The notes under the pieces: generated by a model
The model's input: the letters and a program-made list of their open reading frames with translations, nothing else
Database searches by the model: none
What the model was told of the DNA's origin: nothing
Part shown: positions 45,975 through 54,533 of the stretch, piece by piece
Position numbering within the stretch: the first letter of the stretch is position 1
How the letters are laid out: each line of letters opens with the position of its first letter
Source of the DNA: Streptomyces davaonensis JCM 4913
GTDB lineage: Bacteria > Actinomycetota > Actinomycetes > Streptomycetales > Streptomycetaceae
Assembly: GCF_000349325.1 (NCBI RefSeq)
Contig: NC_020504.1
Span: forward strand, 7,164,053 to 7,228,052
Direction: 5' to 3'
DNA length: 64,000 nt
Made by a program: the position numbers and the translations under genes

Positions 45975-47117
45975 TCAGACCGTCGCGTCGAGCGGCACAT
46001 CCGCGGCGAAGTCCTCGGCCAGCTGGGCCAGTACGCGGTCCGCGGCCCGGCCGTCGCCGAACGGATTGCCCGCGCCCGCCATCCGTCGGTACAACGCCGG
46101 ATCGTCCAGCAGCTCCCCGGCGGCCTGCACGATGACCTCCGGATCGGTGCCGATCAGCCGGGCCGCGCCCGCCTCCACCGCCTCCGGGCGCTCGGTCGTG
46201 GTCCGCAGCACCAGGGCCGGCTTGCCGAGGCTCGGCGCCTCCTCCTGGATGCCGCCGGAGTCGGTGAGCACCAGGTCGCACTCGGCGAGCGTGGCCGCGA
46301 AGTCCAGATAGTCCAGCGGCTCGACCAGCGAAATGCCGTCGTGGCCGTCGAGTTCGGGCAGCAGCGCCTCCCGCACCGCCGGGCTCAGGTGCAGCGGCAG
46401 CACGATCTCCACGTCCCCGCGCCCGGCCAGCCGGCGCAGCGCCCGGCCCATCCCGCGCATCCGCTCGCCCTGGTTCTCCCGCCGGTGCAAGGTGACCAGG
46501 ATCCGCTTGGCCGGGGTGCGGAACGCGGAGGCGCCGGTGCCCTCGGCCAGCACCCACAGCAGGTTGTCGATGACGGTGTTGCCGGTGACGAACACCTGCT
46601 CCTTCGGCACGCCCTCGTCGGTCAGATGCCGGGCCGCGCGCGGGGTCGGGGCGAAGTGCCAGCGCGCGATACGGCCGATCAGGCTGCGGTTGAGCTCCTC
46701 CGGGAACGGGTTGTCGATGACGCCGGTGCGCAGTCCGGCCTCGACATGGGCGACCGGGACCTTCTCGTAGAACGCGGCGAGCGCCCCGGCCAGCGCGGTC
46801 GTGGTGTCCCCCTGCACCACGACCAGGTCCGGTCGTTGGAGCCGCAGCACCTCACCGAGCTCGGCGACCAGCCGGGCGGTCAGGTCGGAGAGCTGCTGGC
46901 GGCTGCGCATCACATCGAGCGCGATCCGGCTGGAGACGCCGAGCAGGCCGAGCATCTGGTGCAGCATCTCGCGGTGCTGGCCGGTGGTGACGACCACCGG
47001 TTCGAAGTGCGTGCCGACGGCCATGGAGCGGGCCACCGGCGCCAGTTTGATGGCTTCGGGCCGGGTGCCGAGCACCAGCATGGCGCGTACGGGCACGGCT
47101 GATGGAGATGTGGACAT
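45975..47117 (-). CDS. wecB: UDP-N-acetylglucosamine 2-epimerase (non-hydrolysing)
   Basis: 380 residues. It interconverts UDP-GlcNAc and UDP-ManNAc in the cytoplasm. Family motifs: LVLGTRPEAIKLAPV, VVVTTGQHREMLHQML, VVQGDTTTALAGALAAFYEKVPVAHVEAGLRTG, FPEELNRSLIGRIA, TLHRRENQG and LTDSGGIQEEAPSLGKPALVLRTTTERPE. ATG 47117 has an AAGGGGGG site. It lies downstream of the processive glycosyltransferase, so it probably supplies ManNAc (or balances GlcNAc) for that polymer. Confidence 0.95.
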   Translation of the reverse strand: MSTSPSAVPVRAMLVLGTRPEAIKLAPVARSMAVGTHFEPVVVTTGQHREMLHQMLGLLGVSSRIALDVMRSRQQLSDLTARLVAELGEVLRLQRPDLVVVQGDTTTALAGALAAFYEKVPVAHVEAGLRTGVIDNPFPEELNRSLIGRIARWHFAPTPRAARHLTDEGVPKEQVFVTGNTVIDNLLWVLAEGTGASAFRTPAKRILVTLHRRENQGERMRGMGRALRRLAGRGDVEIVLPLHLSPAVREALLPELDGHDGISLVEPLDYLDFAATLAECDLVLTDSGGIQEEAPSLGKPALVLRTTTERPEAVEAGAARLIGTDPEVIVQAAGELLDDPALYRRMAGAGNPFGDGRAADRVLAQLAEDFAADVPLDATV

Positions 47118-47207
47118 GGCAAGCCCCCCTTGGGCGCGCGCGGTCGCAGGGCGCCGCGCGTAAGGGTGAAAGGAGAGACGAGAGTTGAGCCGATGACAGA
47201 TGAGAGA

Positions 47208-48452
47208 TCAGGTGCGCGCGGTCTTCAGCCAGGTCCGCTTGCCGGTGAGCATCCGCCAGAAGCCCCACCAGCCGGCGGCGAACCAGATGTAGCCGTAGAA
47301 GACGAAGACATGGGCGAGCAGCACCGAGCGCACCAGGCCGAGATCCCGCTCACGCCGCGCGTACACGAATCCGTAGGCGTAGGCGGCCGTGAACGAGAGC
47401 AGATACGGGCCGAGCAGCCACATGGGCGACACCAGCGGCTGTCCCTGCTGCACCGAGGCCACGGTGGTGGCGCCCAGGGCGACGAGGAAGGACAGCGGGA
47501 GCAGTGAGGTGAGCAGGATCAGCACCGGGCTGGACAGGTGGTAGAGCAGATCCAGCGCCGGACGGGTCGGCACGTCCCGCAGGATGAGCGGGACGAGACC
47601 GGCCGACTGAAGATGTCCCTGGAACCAGCGTGAGCGCTGCCGGATCAGCCGCCGCAGGCTGAGCACGGCCTGCTGGGAGACCGAGGCGGTGGTGCAGTGC
47701 TGGTTGGTCCAGCCCTTGGCGATCAGCCGGACGCCGAGGTCGAGGTCCTCGGTGAGACTGTCGCTCCACGGGCCGTCCCCGCCCAGCGTGTCGAGCGCGG
47801 ACAGCCGCATGAACTGTCCGTTGCCGCCCATGCCGACGCTGCCGATGAAGCGGCGCGCGCTCTGGAACACATCGCCGTAGACGACGAACTCCATGTCCTG
47901 CATCCGGGCGAGCAGCCCCTGACGGCGGTTGTACATACGGACGCAGACCTGAACCGCGCCCGTACGAGGGTCGTCGAAGCAGGGGTCCACCGACTGCACG
48001 ACATGCGGGTCGAGGCGGCCGTCGGCGTCCACCACGCACAGGACGATGTCGTCGGGATCGTGTCCGGCGAGCAGCCCTGACTCCCTGAGGTGGCGCACTC
48101 CGTCGTTGAGTGCGGCGCCTTTGCCCCGGCGTGCGTTCGGCAGTGTGCGCCGGTGCAGCCGGACCCGGTCGGGGTCGGCGGCCAGCGCGATCTCGGAGGT
48201 GCGGTCGTCCGAGCCGTCGTCGATGACCAGCGCCAGGAAATTCCCGGCGGGCAGTGAGGTGATACGCGCCAGGCTTTCGGAAAGCACGCGCTCTTCGTTC
48301 AGACAGGCGATCAGGAATACATAGAACCGTTCTCTCCGCTCGGTGCGGGTGCGGCGAATTCTGCGGCGGGAGAGAAGGAAAAGACTCGTGTTGTAACAGC
48401 CGGCCAGCACGATCAGGCTGATGGCGGCCCACAGCAGCACATCAATGATCAT
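47208..48452 (-). CDS. Processive family-2 glycosyltransferase (PgaC/HAS-like)
   Basis: 414-residue membrane synthase. It has an N-terminal helix (VLLWAAISLIVLAGCYNTSLFLL), then a GT2 catalytic domain: LVIDDGSDDRTSEIA (nucleotide Asp), VVDADGRLDPHV (DXD), DSLTEDLDLGVRL (acceptor-base region), and QRSRWFQGH (Q/RxxRW, the mark of processive synthases). Three or four C-terminal helices follow. This layout matches synthases of poly-GlcNAc, hyaluronan and cellulose. ATG 48452 overlaps the small membrane ORF above by 11 bases; wecB is downstream. Confidence 0.92.
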   Translation of the reverse strand: MIIDVLLWAAISLIVLAGCYNTSLFLLSRRRIRRTRTERRERFYVFLIACLNEERVLSESLARITSLPAGNFLALVIDDGSDDRTSEIALAADPDRVRLHRRTLPNARRGKGAALNDGVRHLRESGLLAGHDPDDIVLCVVDADGRLDPHVVQSVDPCFDDPRTGAVQVCVRMYNRRQGLLARMQDMEFVVYGDVFQSARRFIGSVGMGGNGQFMRLSALDTLGGDGPWSDSLTEDLDLGVRLIAKGWTNQHCTTASVSQQAVLSLRRLIRQRSRWFQGHLQSAGLVPLILRDVPTRPALDLLYHLSSPVLILLTSLLPLSFLVALGATTVASVQQGQPLVSPMWLLGPYLLSFTAAYAYGFVYARRERDLGLVRSVLLAHVFVFYGYIWFAAGWWGFWRMLTGKRTWLKTART

Positions 48453-48666
48453 GGTCGCTCCCGGCGCTGACCTGCGCTTTTCTGGTCTGTCTGCGCAGCC
48501 GCGTCCGGGCTATGAGGATGAGACAGGCGGTCAGGCAGTAGAGCAGGAATCCGGCCCCTGCCGTTGCCTGTAGTGCTTTGGCCAATGGCAGTCCGGGTAT
48601 CGCTTCCGGCGCAGCCATGGCCCCTGCCAGGGGCAACATTGCCCCCAGCGCGGGTCGTCCATACAT
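48442..48666 (-). CDS. Small membrane partner of the glycosyltransferase, 74 aa
   Basis: 74 residues: a hydrophobic N-terminal half (ALGAMLPLAGAMAAPEAIPG), one strong helix GAGFLLYCLTACLILIARTRL, then a very basic cytoplasmic tail (RRQTRKAQ). ATG 48666 has a GGGGGG purine run upstream. Its end overlaps the synthase start by 11 bases, so the two are co-translated. By position and size it resembles accessory subunits such as PgaD/IcaD that stabilise PgaC/IcaA-type synthases; that comparison is inference, with no sequence similarity claimed. Confidence 0.68.
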   Translation of the reverse strand: MYGRPALGAMLPLAGAMAAPEAIPGLPLAKALQATAGAGFLLYCLTACLILIARTRLRRQTRKAQVSAGSDHDH

Positions 48667-48820
48667 TGTCCCCCCACATTTCGCAGCGCGTCCCCATCGC
48701 GCGAAGGTGAACGTAGCAGACCGTCGGGCCGACCCAGAAGAGTGTTTGTAAAAAGAGCTGGGCCCATTGACACCCTTCTTGATCGCCAAGAACAATCGGT
48801 GACTTCTTGCCGGAAAAACT

Positions 48821-48842
48821 CTTTGCCAAAAGCTTGGCAAAG
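48821..48842. promoter_or_regulatory. Long palindrome at the divergent EPS promoter
   Basis: CTTTGCCAA-aagc-TTGGCAAAG, perfect 9-bp arms with a 4-nt centre, ending 8 bp before ATG 48851 in the 184-bp gap between the two EPS transcripts. It could be a LacI-type operator or an mRNA hairpin over the ribosome-binding region. Confidence 0.6.
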
Positions 48843-48850
48843 TGGGGGGA

Positions 48851-50731
48851 ATGATCGTGAGACCACTCAACCGGCCTCGGAGACGGGGATTTCCGAGGCT
48901 TTCCCTGGTCCTGTTACTCGTCGCCGCGCTGTTCAGCGGTACTTTCCTGGCCGCCGGCGCGCAGGCGGCCGGCGGACCGGACCGCGAGCACGGCGAATCG
49001 CACGGAACCCGGACCGGACTCAACCGAGTAGACCTCAAGGGCTGGGCGAAGGCCCAGCTCAAGGCAGACAAGGCGCGCCACGACCGGGCACGCGCCGAGA
49101 CCACCGCGGCCGTCACCCCGGCGACCGCCACCGCGACCACCACCGCATCCGCACTCGCCTCCGCCGTGAGCCGCCAGGCGGAGCTGATCTCCCCGGCCGA
49201 CATCGGCCCCGCCGCCGAGCCGACCACCCTCGTCCTGTACGACACCGCGGGCCCCTACGGGCACCTCGGCGAGCTGTACGCCATGGCCACGGCCAACCTG
49301 GCGGGCCACTTCGGCAGCGTGACCACCAAGCCGGTCTCGCAGTACACCGCCGGCCTGGTCGAGTCGTACACGGCCACGATCTACATCGGGTCGACCTACT
49401 ACTGCTGCGACGTCCCGGACGCGGTCCCGGCCGCCTTCTACCAGGACGCGCTCACCACCACCAAGCCCCTGACCTGGATGGGCGCCAACATCTGGAACAT
49501 GGCGAACGCCGTGGGCGTCGCCCAGTTCACCCAGAAGTACGGCTGGGACCCGACGACGTCGTACTACGAGGACGGCGGCTCCGTCGGCACCGTCACGCAG
49601 GTGACGTACAAGGGCCAGACGCTCACCCGGAAGATCCCGGCCGGGCAGGACGGCGGGGTGCTGCGCCCCAACGTCCTTACTGGTGGCGGATATCCGCAGG
49701 TCACCCGGGTCGCCGAGGGCCTGGACTCGTCCAATGGGCACACCTTCGGCTGGGCGGTCCGCTCGTCCAACCTCACCTACATCGGTGAGATCCCCTTCTC
49801 CTACGTCTCCGAGAGCGACCGGGTCATCGTCTTCGAGGACGTCCTCTTCGACGCCCTCGCCCCGGCCACCGCCGAACGGCACCGGGCGGTCGTACGGCTC
49901 GAGGACATCAGCCCCAACTCCGAACCGTCCGAACTGCGGGCCATCGCGGACTACTTGTACGCGCAGCGGATTCCGTACGGCATCAACGTGATCCCCGTCT
50001 ACACCGACCCGAACGGCACCTACAACAACGGCGTCCCGGAGACGGTCGAGCTGACCGACCGGCCCCAGCTGGTGAACACGCTGAAGTACATGCTGGCCAG
50101 GGGCGCGGTACTGATGAACCACGGCTACACCCATCAGTACGGCAACGCCGCCAACCCCTACAACGGCGTCAGCGGCGACGACTTCGAGTTCTACCGGGCC
50201 CATGTGGACGCCGCGAACAGCGTGATCTACGACGGACCGGTGGCCGAGGACTCCGCCGCCTGGGCGCAGGGCCGGGTCGACAGCGCGCTCGCCGAGTTCG
50301 CCGCGGCCGGGCTGCCCCGTCCGCAACTGTGGACCACCCCGCACTACGCGGGTTCGGCCACCGACTACCAGGTCTTCAGTTCGAACTATTCCGCCCGGCT
50401 CGAACGGTCGCTGTATTTCGCCGGAACCCTCAGTGGGGTCCCGTCGGATCCGAACCGATTCATCGGGCAGTTCTTCCCGTATGTGGTGCGTGATGTGTAC
50501 GGGACGAAGGTGATTCCCGAAAACATCGGGAATTACGAGCCGGAGGAATACAACAACCATCCACCACGCCTGCCGGCCGATCTGATCGCCTCGGCCAAGG
50601 CCAATCTCGCGGTACGGGACGGCTTCGCCAGCTTCTTCTATCACCCGTACTTCCCGGTCCAGCCGTTGCGGGAGACGGTGCAGGGCATCAAGGCCCTCGG
50701 CTACACCTTCGTCAGCCCCGCGAGCCTGTGA
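48851..50731 (+). CDS. Secreted DUF2334 (polysaccharide-deacetylase-like) protein
   Basis: 626 residues. A basic start and signal peptide (RLSLVLLLVAALFSGTFLAAGAQA) precede an Ala/Thr-rich linker. Residues ~95-320 form a Rossmann/flavodoxin-like region (TLVLYDTAGPYGHLGELYA...). The DUF2334 domain begins near VVRLEDISPNSEPSELRAIADYL, containing the first Asp, and has the His pair MNHGYTHQYG, as in polysaccharide deacetylases. It is likely extracellular and acts on polymer from the divergent synthase. ATG 48851 is close to its purine run; GTG 48857 is a fair alternative. Confidence 0.85.
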   Translation: MIVRPLNRPRRRGFPRLSLVLLLVAALFSGTFLAAGAQAAGGPDREHGESHGTRTGLNRVDLKGWAKAQLKADKARHDRARAETTAAVTPATATATTTASALASAVSRQAELISPADIGPAAEPTTLVLYDTAGPYGHLGELYAMATANLAGHFGSVTTKPVSQYTAGLVESYTATIYIGSTYYCCDVPDAVPAAFYQDALTTTKPLTWMGANIWNMANAVGVAQFTQKYGWDPTTSYYEDGGSVGTVTQVTYKGQTLTRKIPAGQDGGVLRPNVLTGGGYPQVTRVAEGLDSSNGHTFGWAVRSSNLTYIGEIPFSYVSESDRVIVFEDVLFDALAPATAERHRAVVRLEDISPNSEPSELRAIADYLYAQRIPYGINVIPVYTDPNGTYNNGVPETVELTDRPQLVNTLKYMLARGAVLMNHGYTHQYGNAANPYNGVSGDDFEFYRAHVDAANSVIYDGPVAEDSAAWAQGRVDSALAEFAAAGLPRPQLWTTPHYAGSATDYQVFSSNYSARLERSLYFAGTLSGVPSDPNRFIGQFFPYVVRDVYGTKVIPENIGNYEPEEYNNHPPRLPADLIASAKANLAVRDGFASFFYHPYFPVQPLRETVQGIKALGYTFVSPASL

Positions 50732-50738
50732 GGCGCAA

Positions 50739-51752
50739 GTGAGGGGGAGGACCGCCGCCGTAGTGGCGGCGGTCCTCCTCGCCGTAGGGGGCTGTGGACC
50801 CGAGCGCGTGGAGGAACCCGTGATCCGGGGCATCACCCTGCCCTCCTGGTACCGCACCGACTACGACAGCCCCGCCGCCGACCGCTATCTGCGGGACATC
50901 AGGGCAACCGGCGCGGACTGGGTCACCTTCACCCCGACCTGGTACCAGAAGCGCCGGGGCGACTCGGTGATCCGGCGCACCGAGGAGACGGCGAGCGACG
51001 CAGGACTGAGGCGGATCGTGCGAAGGGCGCACGCACACGGCCTGAAGGTGATGATCAAGCCCCACGTCGACCTGCCCGGCGACGCCGACCGAGCCGAGAT
51101 CCGCCCCCGCGACCGCACCGCCTGGTTCACCTCGTACCGACGCTTCATCACCCACTACGCCAACCTCGCCGCGGCGACCGGCACCGAGCAGTTCGCCGTG
51201 GGCACCGAACTGGCGGGCGTCTCCGCCGACCGAGCCGCCTGGACCGAGATCATCACGACGATCCGCGACCGCTACGACGGCACACTCACCTACGCGGCCA
51301 ACTACGACGAGTACCGCCGAGTCGCCTTCTGGCACGAGCTGGACCTGATCGGCATCGACGCGTACTGGCCGCTGTCCGACCGCCCCACGCACTCCGGCGA
51401 GCGGCTCCGCAAAGCCTGGGAGCCGATCAGCGACCGCCTCGCCAGGTACTCCCGCGAGCAGGGCCGCCGCATCCTGTTCACCGAGGCGGGTTACGTCAGC
51501 CAGCGCGGGACGACGACGGCACCGTACGACTGGACGGTCAGCACCCACCCCGACAGCACCGAACAGGCCGCCGCCTACCGGGCGCTGCTGGACACCTTCA
51601 CCGGCCGCCGCTGGTGGGCCGGCGTCCACTGGTGGATGTGGGACGACTGGCCGGACAGCGGCGAGACCCCGGCGAGGCTGGCATACACGCCGCATGGCAA
51701 GCCGGCGGAGAAGGTGTTGAGGCAGAGGTGGGGTGCCGATCAGGAAACCTGA
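50739..51752 (+). CDS. GH113-like glycoside hydrolase lipoprotein
   Basis: 337 residues. A signal peptide with a lipobox (VVAAVLLAVGGC) predicts lipid anchoring on the outer face of the membrane. The remainder is a TIM-barrel like family GH113: RGITLPSWYRTDY, ADWVTFTPTWYQKRR, HGLKVMIKPHVDL, EQFAVGTELAGVS (putative acid/base Glu), DLIGIDAYWPLS and RILFTEAGYVSQRG (putative nucleophile Glu). GTG 50739 is 7 bp after the DUF2334 gene, so the pair is co-expressed. It converges, overlapping by 13 bp, on the chitosanase gene. Confidence 0.85.
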   Translation: MRGRTAAVVAAVLLAVGGCGPERVEEPVIRGITLPSWYRTDYDSPAADRYLRDIRATGADWVTFTPTWYQKRRGDSVIRRTEETASDAGLRRIVRRAHAHGLKVMIKPHVDLPGDADRAEIRPRDRTAWFTSYRRFITHYANLAAATGTEQFAVGTELAGVSADRAAWTEIITTIRDRYDGTLTYAANYDEYRRVAFWHELDLIGIDAYWPLSDRPTHSGERLRKAWEPISDRLARYSREQGRRILFTEAGYVSQRGTTTAPYDWTVSTHPDSTEQAAAYRALLDTFTGRRWWAGVHWWMWDDWPDSGETPARLAYTPHGKPAEKVLRQRWGADQET

Positions 51753-52645
51753 TACGGCTCCCCGTACATCCGCCAGCTCAGCGGTGTGTTCAGCGACAGG
51801 TTCCCGTCGTACAGCCACTCCCGCTGGGCCGTGGAGACCCGACTCGTGTCCGCCGTCGACTTCTTCCGCTTCATCGCCTGCTCACGAAGATCGAGGAAGA
51901 TGTCGAGATACGCCTTCTCCGAACCGCCCCGAGACGGCAACCGAGCCTCGTGCAGGGCCCGTTCACGCAAGCCGTAGAACCCGTTCGCACTCGGATCGGG
52001 ACCGTGCAGAACCATCGCGTCGTAGTAGACGAACTGCCCCAGCGTGCCAAGACCGTCGAGCTTGGCGAGCCGCACCGCGGGGTTGAAGTAGACCTCGTCC
52101 CGCTCCTCGTCCTGCGCCGCACGGAACGCGGGCTTCTTCGCCTCCGCCTTCCAGGCCGCGGGGAAACCGGGATCGAGCCCCTCGTGCGAATCCGTGCCGT
52201 CGACCTTGCGCAGCGCGGGCAGATACCGGGCCAGGCCATTGTCCGGGTGGGTCTCGGTGTACCGCTCGACCAGGTCGAGCAGGTCATGGGTGCCGGTGCA
52301 GAAACCGATCGCGCCCGCCGTATAGCCGCAGCCGTCGCCGTTGTCCTCGACACTGCCGTAGCCCAGGCGCCAGTTCAGGCTGGAGAACTCGGCCGTGGCC
52401 GTGATCTTGAGGGCCAGCTCCTTCTTCGCGGGGTCGGCGAGCCCCGGCGGCAGGCTCGCGATCGTCTTCTCGTCCTCGGCGCGCTCGGTCTCGGCCCGCT
52501 CCTTGGCCTCCTCGCGGGCCAGCTGGGCGGCCGAGACGGGCGGAGCCGCGGGGCTCTCCGCGGAGTCGGTGGGCATCAGGAAGTAGGCCCCCGCCGTGAG
52601 GACGACGGGCGCGAGCGCGAAGGCCAGGATTCCGGTTCGTCTCAC
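51740..52645 (-). CDS. Chitosanase (GH46)
   Basis: 301 residues. A membrane-spanning or signal segment (ILAFALAPVVLTAGAYFL) precedes a charged linker (REEAKERAETERAEDEK), then a GH46 domain closely resembling the Streptomyces N174 chitosanase. The catalytic Glu is in TATAEFSSLNWRLGYGSVED and the catalytic Asp in NGDGCGYTAGAIGFCTGT. ARYLPALRKVDG, DERDEVYFNPAV and GQFVYYDAMVLHGP are also kept. It hydrolyses beta-1,4-glucosamine polymers outside the cell. GTG 52645 overlaps the rhomboid gene stop (GTGA), so the two are coupled. Confidence 0.92.
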   Translation of the reverse strand: MRRTGILAFALAPVVLTAGAYFLMPTDSAESPAAPPVSAAQLAREEAKERAETERAEDEKTIASLPPGLADPAKKELALKITATAEFSSLNWRLGYGSVEDNGDGCGYTAGAIGFCTGTHDLLDLVERYTETHPDNGLARYLPALRKVDGTDSHEGLDPGFPAAWKAEAKKPAFRAAQDEERDEVYFNPAVRLAKLDGLGTLGQFVYYDAMVLHGPDPSANGFYGLRERALHEARLPSRGGSEKAYLDIFLDLREQAMKRKKSTADTSRVSTAQREWLYDGNLSLNTPLSWRMYGEPYQVS

Positions 52646-53553
52646 TTGAGCCCCCCGACCCGCGCCGCCGCCACGATCAGCAGCACCGCAAGGACGGCCA
52701 CCCCGACCGCCGCCTGGATCAGCGCCCGGCGCGGACCCCGCGGCACATAGGCGTACGCCACCGCCAGCGCCCCGCCGGTCAGCAGCCCGCCCAGATGCCC
52801 CTGCCAGGAGGTCAGTCCCGCGGAGAGCAGCAGCCACAGCAGCAGGAAGCCCATGAACCGGTTGACGCCCCGCATGTCGGCGCCGATCCGCCGGGCCACC
52901 ACGTAATACGCGGCGCCGAGGCCGAAGATCGCGCCGGACGCGCCCAGCGAGGCCGCACCGGGGTCGTCCAGCAGCAGCGCGAAGACCGAGCCGCCGAGCG
53001 CCGAGAGCAGGTACAGCGCGAGATAGCGGGACCGGCCGAGCATCGGCTCCACGGCCCGGCCGAGCGTCCACAGCGAGAACATGTTCATCACGACGTGCAG
53101 CAGACCGAACGTGCCCTCGGTCGGCTCCAGGTGCAGGAACGCGCTGGTGATCAGCCGCTCCCACTCCCCGGCGACCAGCCCCTCGGCCTCGAAACCGGCC
53201 GGGACGGGCGACTGGTACACGTATGAGAGGCCGTCCGGACCCACCATCCCCGCCGGGAGCATCGAGAACCGCTCCACGATCGACGGCCGCACCACCTCCG
53301 CCAGATACGCCAGCACGTTCAGCGCGATCAGGGCGTACGTCACCACCGGCGTGCGCGAGATCCGCCCGCCGACGACCGTGCGCGCCTGGCGCACCGACTT
53401 CGCGCCCTCCCGTACGCACTCCACGCACTGGTGGCCCACGGCCGCCTCGCGCATACAGTCCGGGCAGATGACGCGCTCGCAGCGGGTGCAGCGGACGTAC
53501 GACTCCACCTTGGGATGGCGGTAACAGGTCGTGACGGCGGACTCGGGTTCCAC
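52642..53553 (-). CDS. Rhomboid protease with N-terminal B-box zinc finger
   Basis: 303 residues. The first ~45 carry a B-box-like zinc finger (CYRHPKVESYVRCTRCERVICPDC, then HQCVEC). Next comes a six-helix rhomboid domain with the catalytic Ser in SLGASGAIFGLGAAYY and the His in WQGHLGGLLTGG; the oxyanion-side HVVMNMFSLWTLG is also present. It should cleave membrane proteins within the bilayer; substrate unknown. GTG 53553 has GAGGAG 6 nt upstream. It is co-transcribed with the chitosanase. Confidence 0.93.
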   Translation of the reverse strand: MEPESAVTTCYRHPKVESYVRCTRCERVICPDCMREAAVGHQCVECVREGAKSVRQARTVVGGRISRTPVVTYALIALNVLAYLAEVVRPSIVERFSMLPAGMVGPDGLSYVYQSPVPAGFEAEGLVAGEWERLITSAFLHLEPTEGTFGLLHVVMNMFSLWTLGRAVEPMLGRSRYLALYLLSALGGSVFALLLDDPGAASLGASGAIFGLGAAYYVVARRIGADMRGVNRFMGFLLLWLLLSAGLTSWQGHLGGLLTGGALAVAYAYVPRGPRRALIQAAVGVAVLAVLLIVAAARVGGLK

Positions 53554-53676
53554 GCCGGCTCCTCGAAGAACGTGCGGATGGTCGGTGAGCCGGTGGGGAC
53601 GGCGATGAGCAAAATGCGGCGGCGAACAAAATAACCAACAGCTGTGGATGCCGGGAGGGGCGGGTCGAGTGTGACG

Positions 53677-53702
53677 TAATCTCGGCATCCAGTCGATCGA
53701 CT
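53677..53702 (+). promoter_or_regulatory. -10 box and palindrome before the VWA gene
   Basis: TAATCT (53677-53682) as -10, then the perfect 12-bp palindrome AGTCGATCGACT (53691-53702) at or just after the expected transcription start, 15 bp before ATG 53717. Confidence 0.5.
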
Positions 53703-53716
53703 CCAGGGGGATCCGA

Positions 53717-54445
53717 ATGGCGGCCATCAGTCTGCGCAAGGTGGAGGAGACCGCGCCCGCGCTGGTCAGCCTGTACAAGACCGCCGGGGTGTCGCTCACC
53801 AAACACGGCATGGACGGGCTGCGGGCCGCGGTCTACCTGGTGATCGACTACTCCGGCTCGATGAAGCCGTACTACAAGGACGGCAGTGTGCAGGCGCTCG
53901 CCGACCGGGTGCTCGGGCTGTCCGCGCATCTCGACGACGACGGCCGGGTGCCGGTGGTGTTCTTCTCCACCGACGTGGACGCCGAGACCGACATCGGCCT
54001 CGCCGATCACCAGGGGCGGATCGAGCGGATCGTGGCCGGGCTCGGGCACATGGGCAAGACCAGCTACCACCTCGCCATGGACGCCGTCATCGACCACTAC
54101 CTCGACAGCGGCTCCCGGGAGCCCGCCCTGGTGGTCTTCCAGACCGACGGCGGCCCGATCAACAAGCTCGCCGCCGAGCGGTATCTGTGCAAGGCGGCCC
54201 GGCTGCCGCTGTTCTGGCAGTTCATCGGCTTCGGGGACCCGTCCAGCAAGCAGTTCGACTATCTGCGCAAGCTGGACGAGCTGTCCGTGCCCGACAAGCG
54301 GTGCGTCGACAACGCCGGCTTCTTCCACGCCGGGCAGGACCCGCGCAAGGTCTCCGACGCCGAGCTGTACGACCGCCTGGTGGCCGAGTTCCCCAAGTGG
54401 CTGGTGGCGGCGCGGGCGCAGGGGATCGTCCCGCCGCGCGACTGA
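53717..54445 (+). CDS. VWA domain protein (TerF-like)
   Basis: 242-residue cytoplasmic von Willebrand A domain. The metal-ion (MIDAS) motif is YLVIDYSGSMKPYY near residue 44, with the second and third MIDAS positions in GKTSYHLAMDAVID and VVFQTDGGPIN. The start MAAISLRKVEETAPALVSLYKTAGVSL is typical of tellurite-resistance-type VWA proteins. AGG GGG-type site upstream of ATG 53717. No TerD genes are adjacent, so its partner is unknown. Confidence 0.9.
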   Translation: MAAISLRKVEETAPALVSLYKTAGVSLTKHGMDGLRAAVYLVIDYSGSMKPYYKDGSVQALADRVLGLSAHLDDDGRVPVVFFSTDVDAETDIGLADHQGRIERIVAGLGHMGKTSYHLAMDAVIDHYLDSGSREPALVVFQTDGGPINKLAAERYLCKAARLPLFWQFIGFGDPSSKQFDYLRKLDELSVPDKRCVDNAGFFHAGQDPRKVSDAELYDRLVAEFPKWLVAARAQGIVPPRD

Positions 54446-54533
54446 ACAGCCGCTCACTCGCCTGCGCCGACCTGTGGCCTGGCGGTGACCGCCGTGCCAC
54501 CCTGAGTGAGATCCGACGGGGAGGCGACGACGT

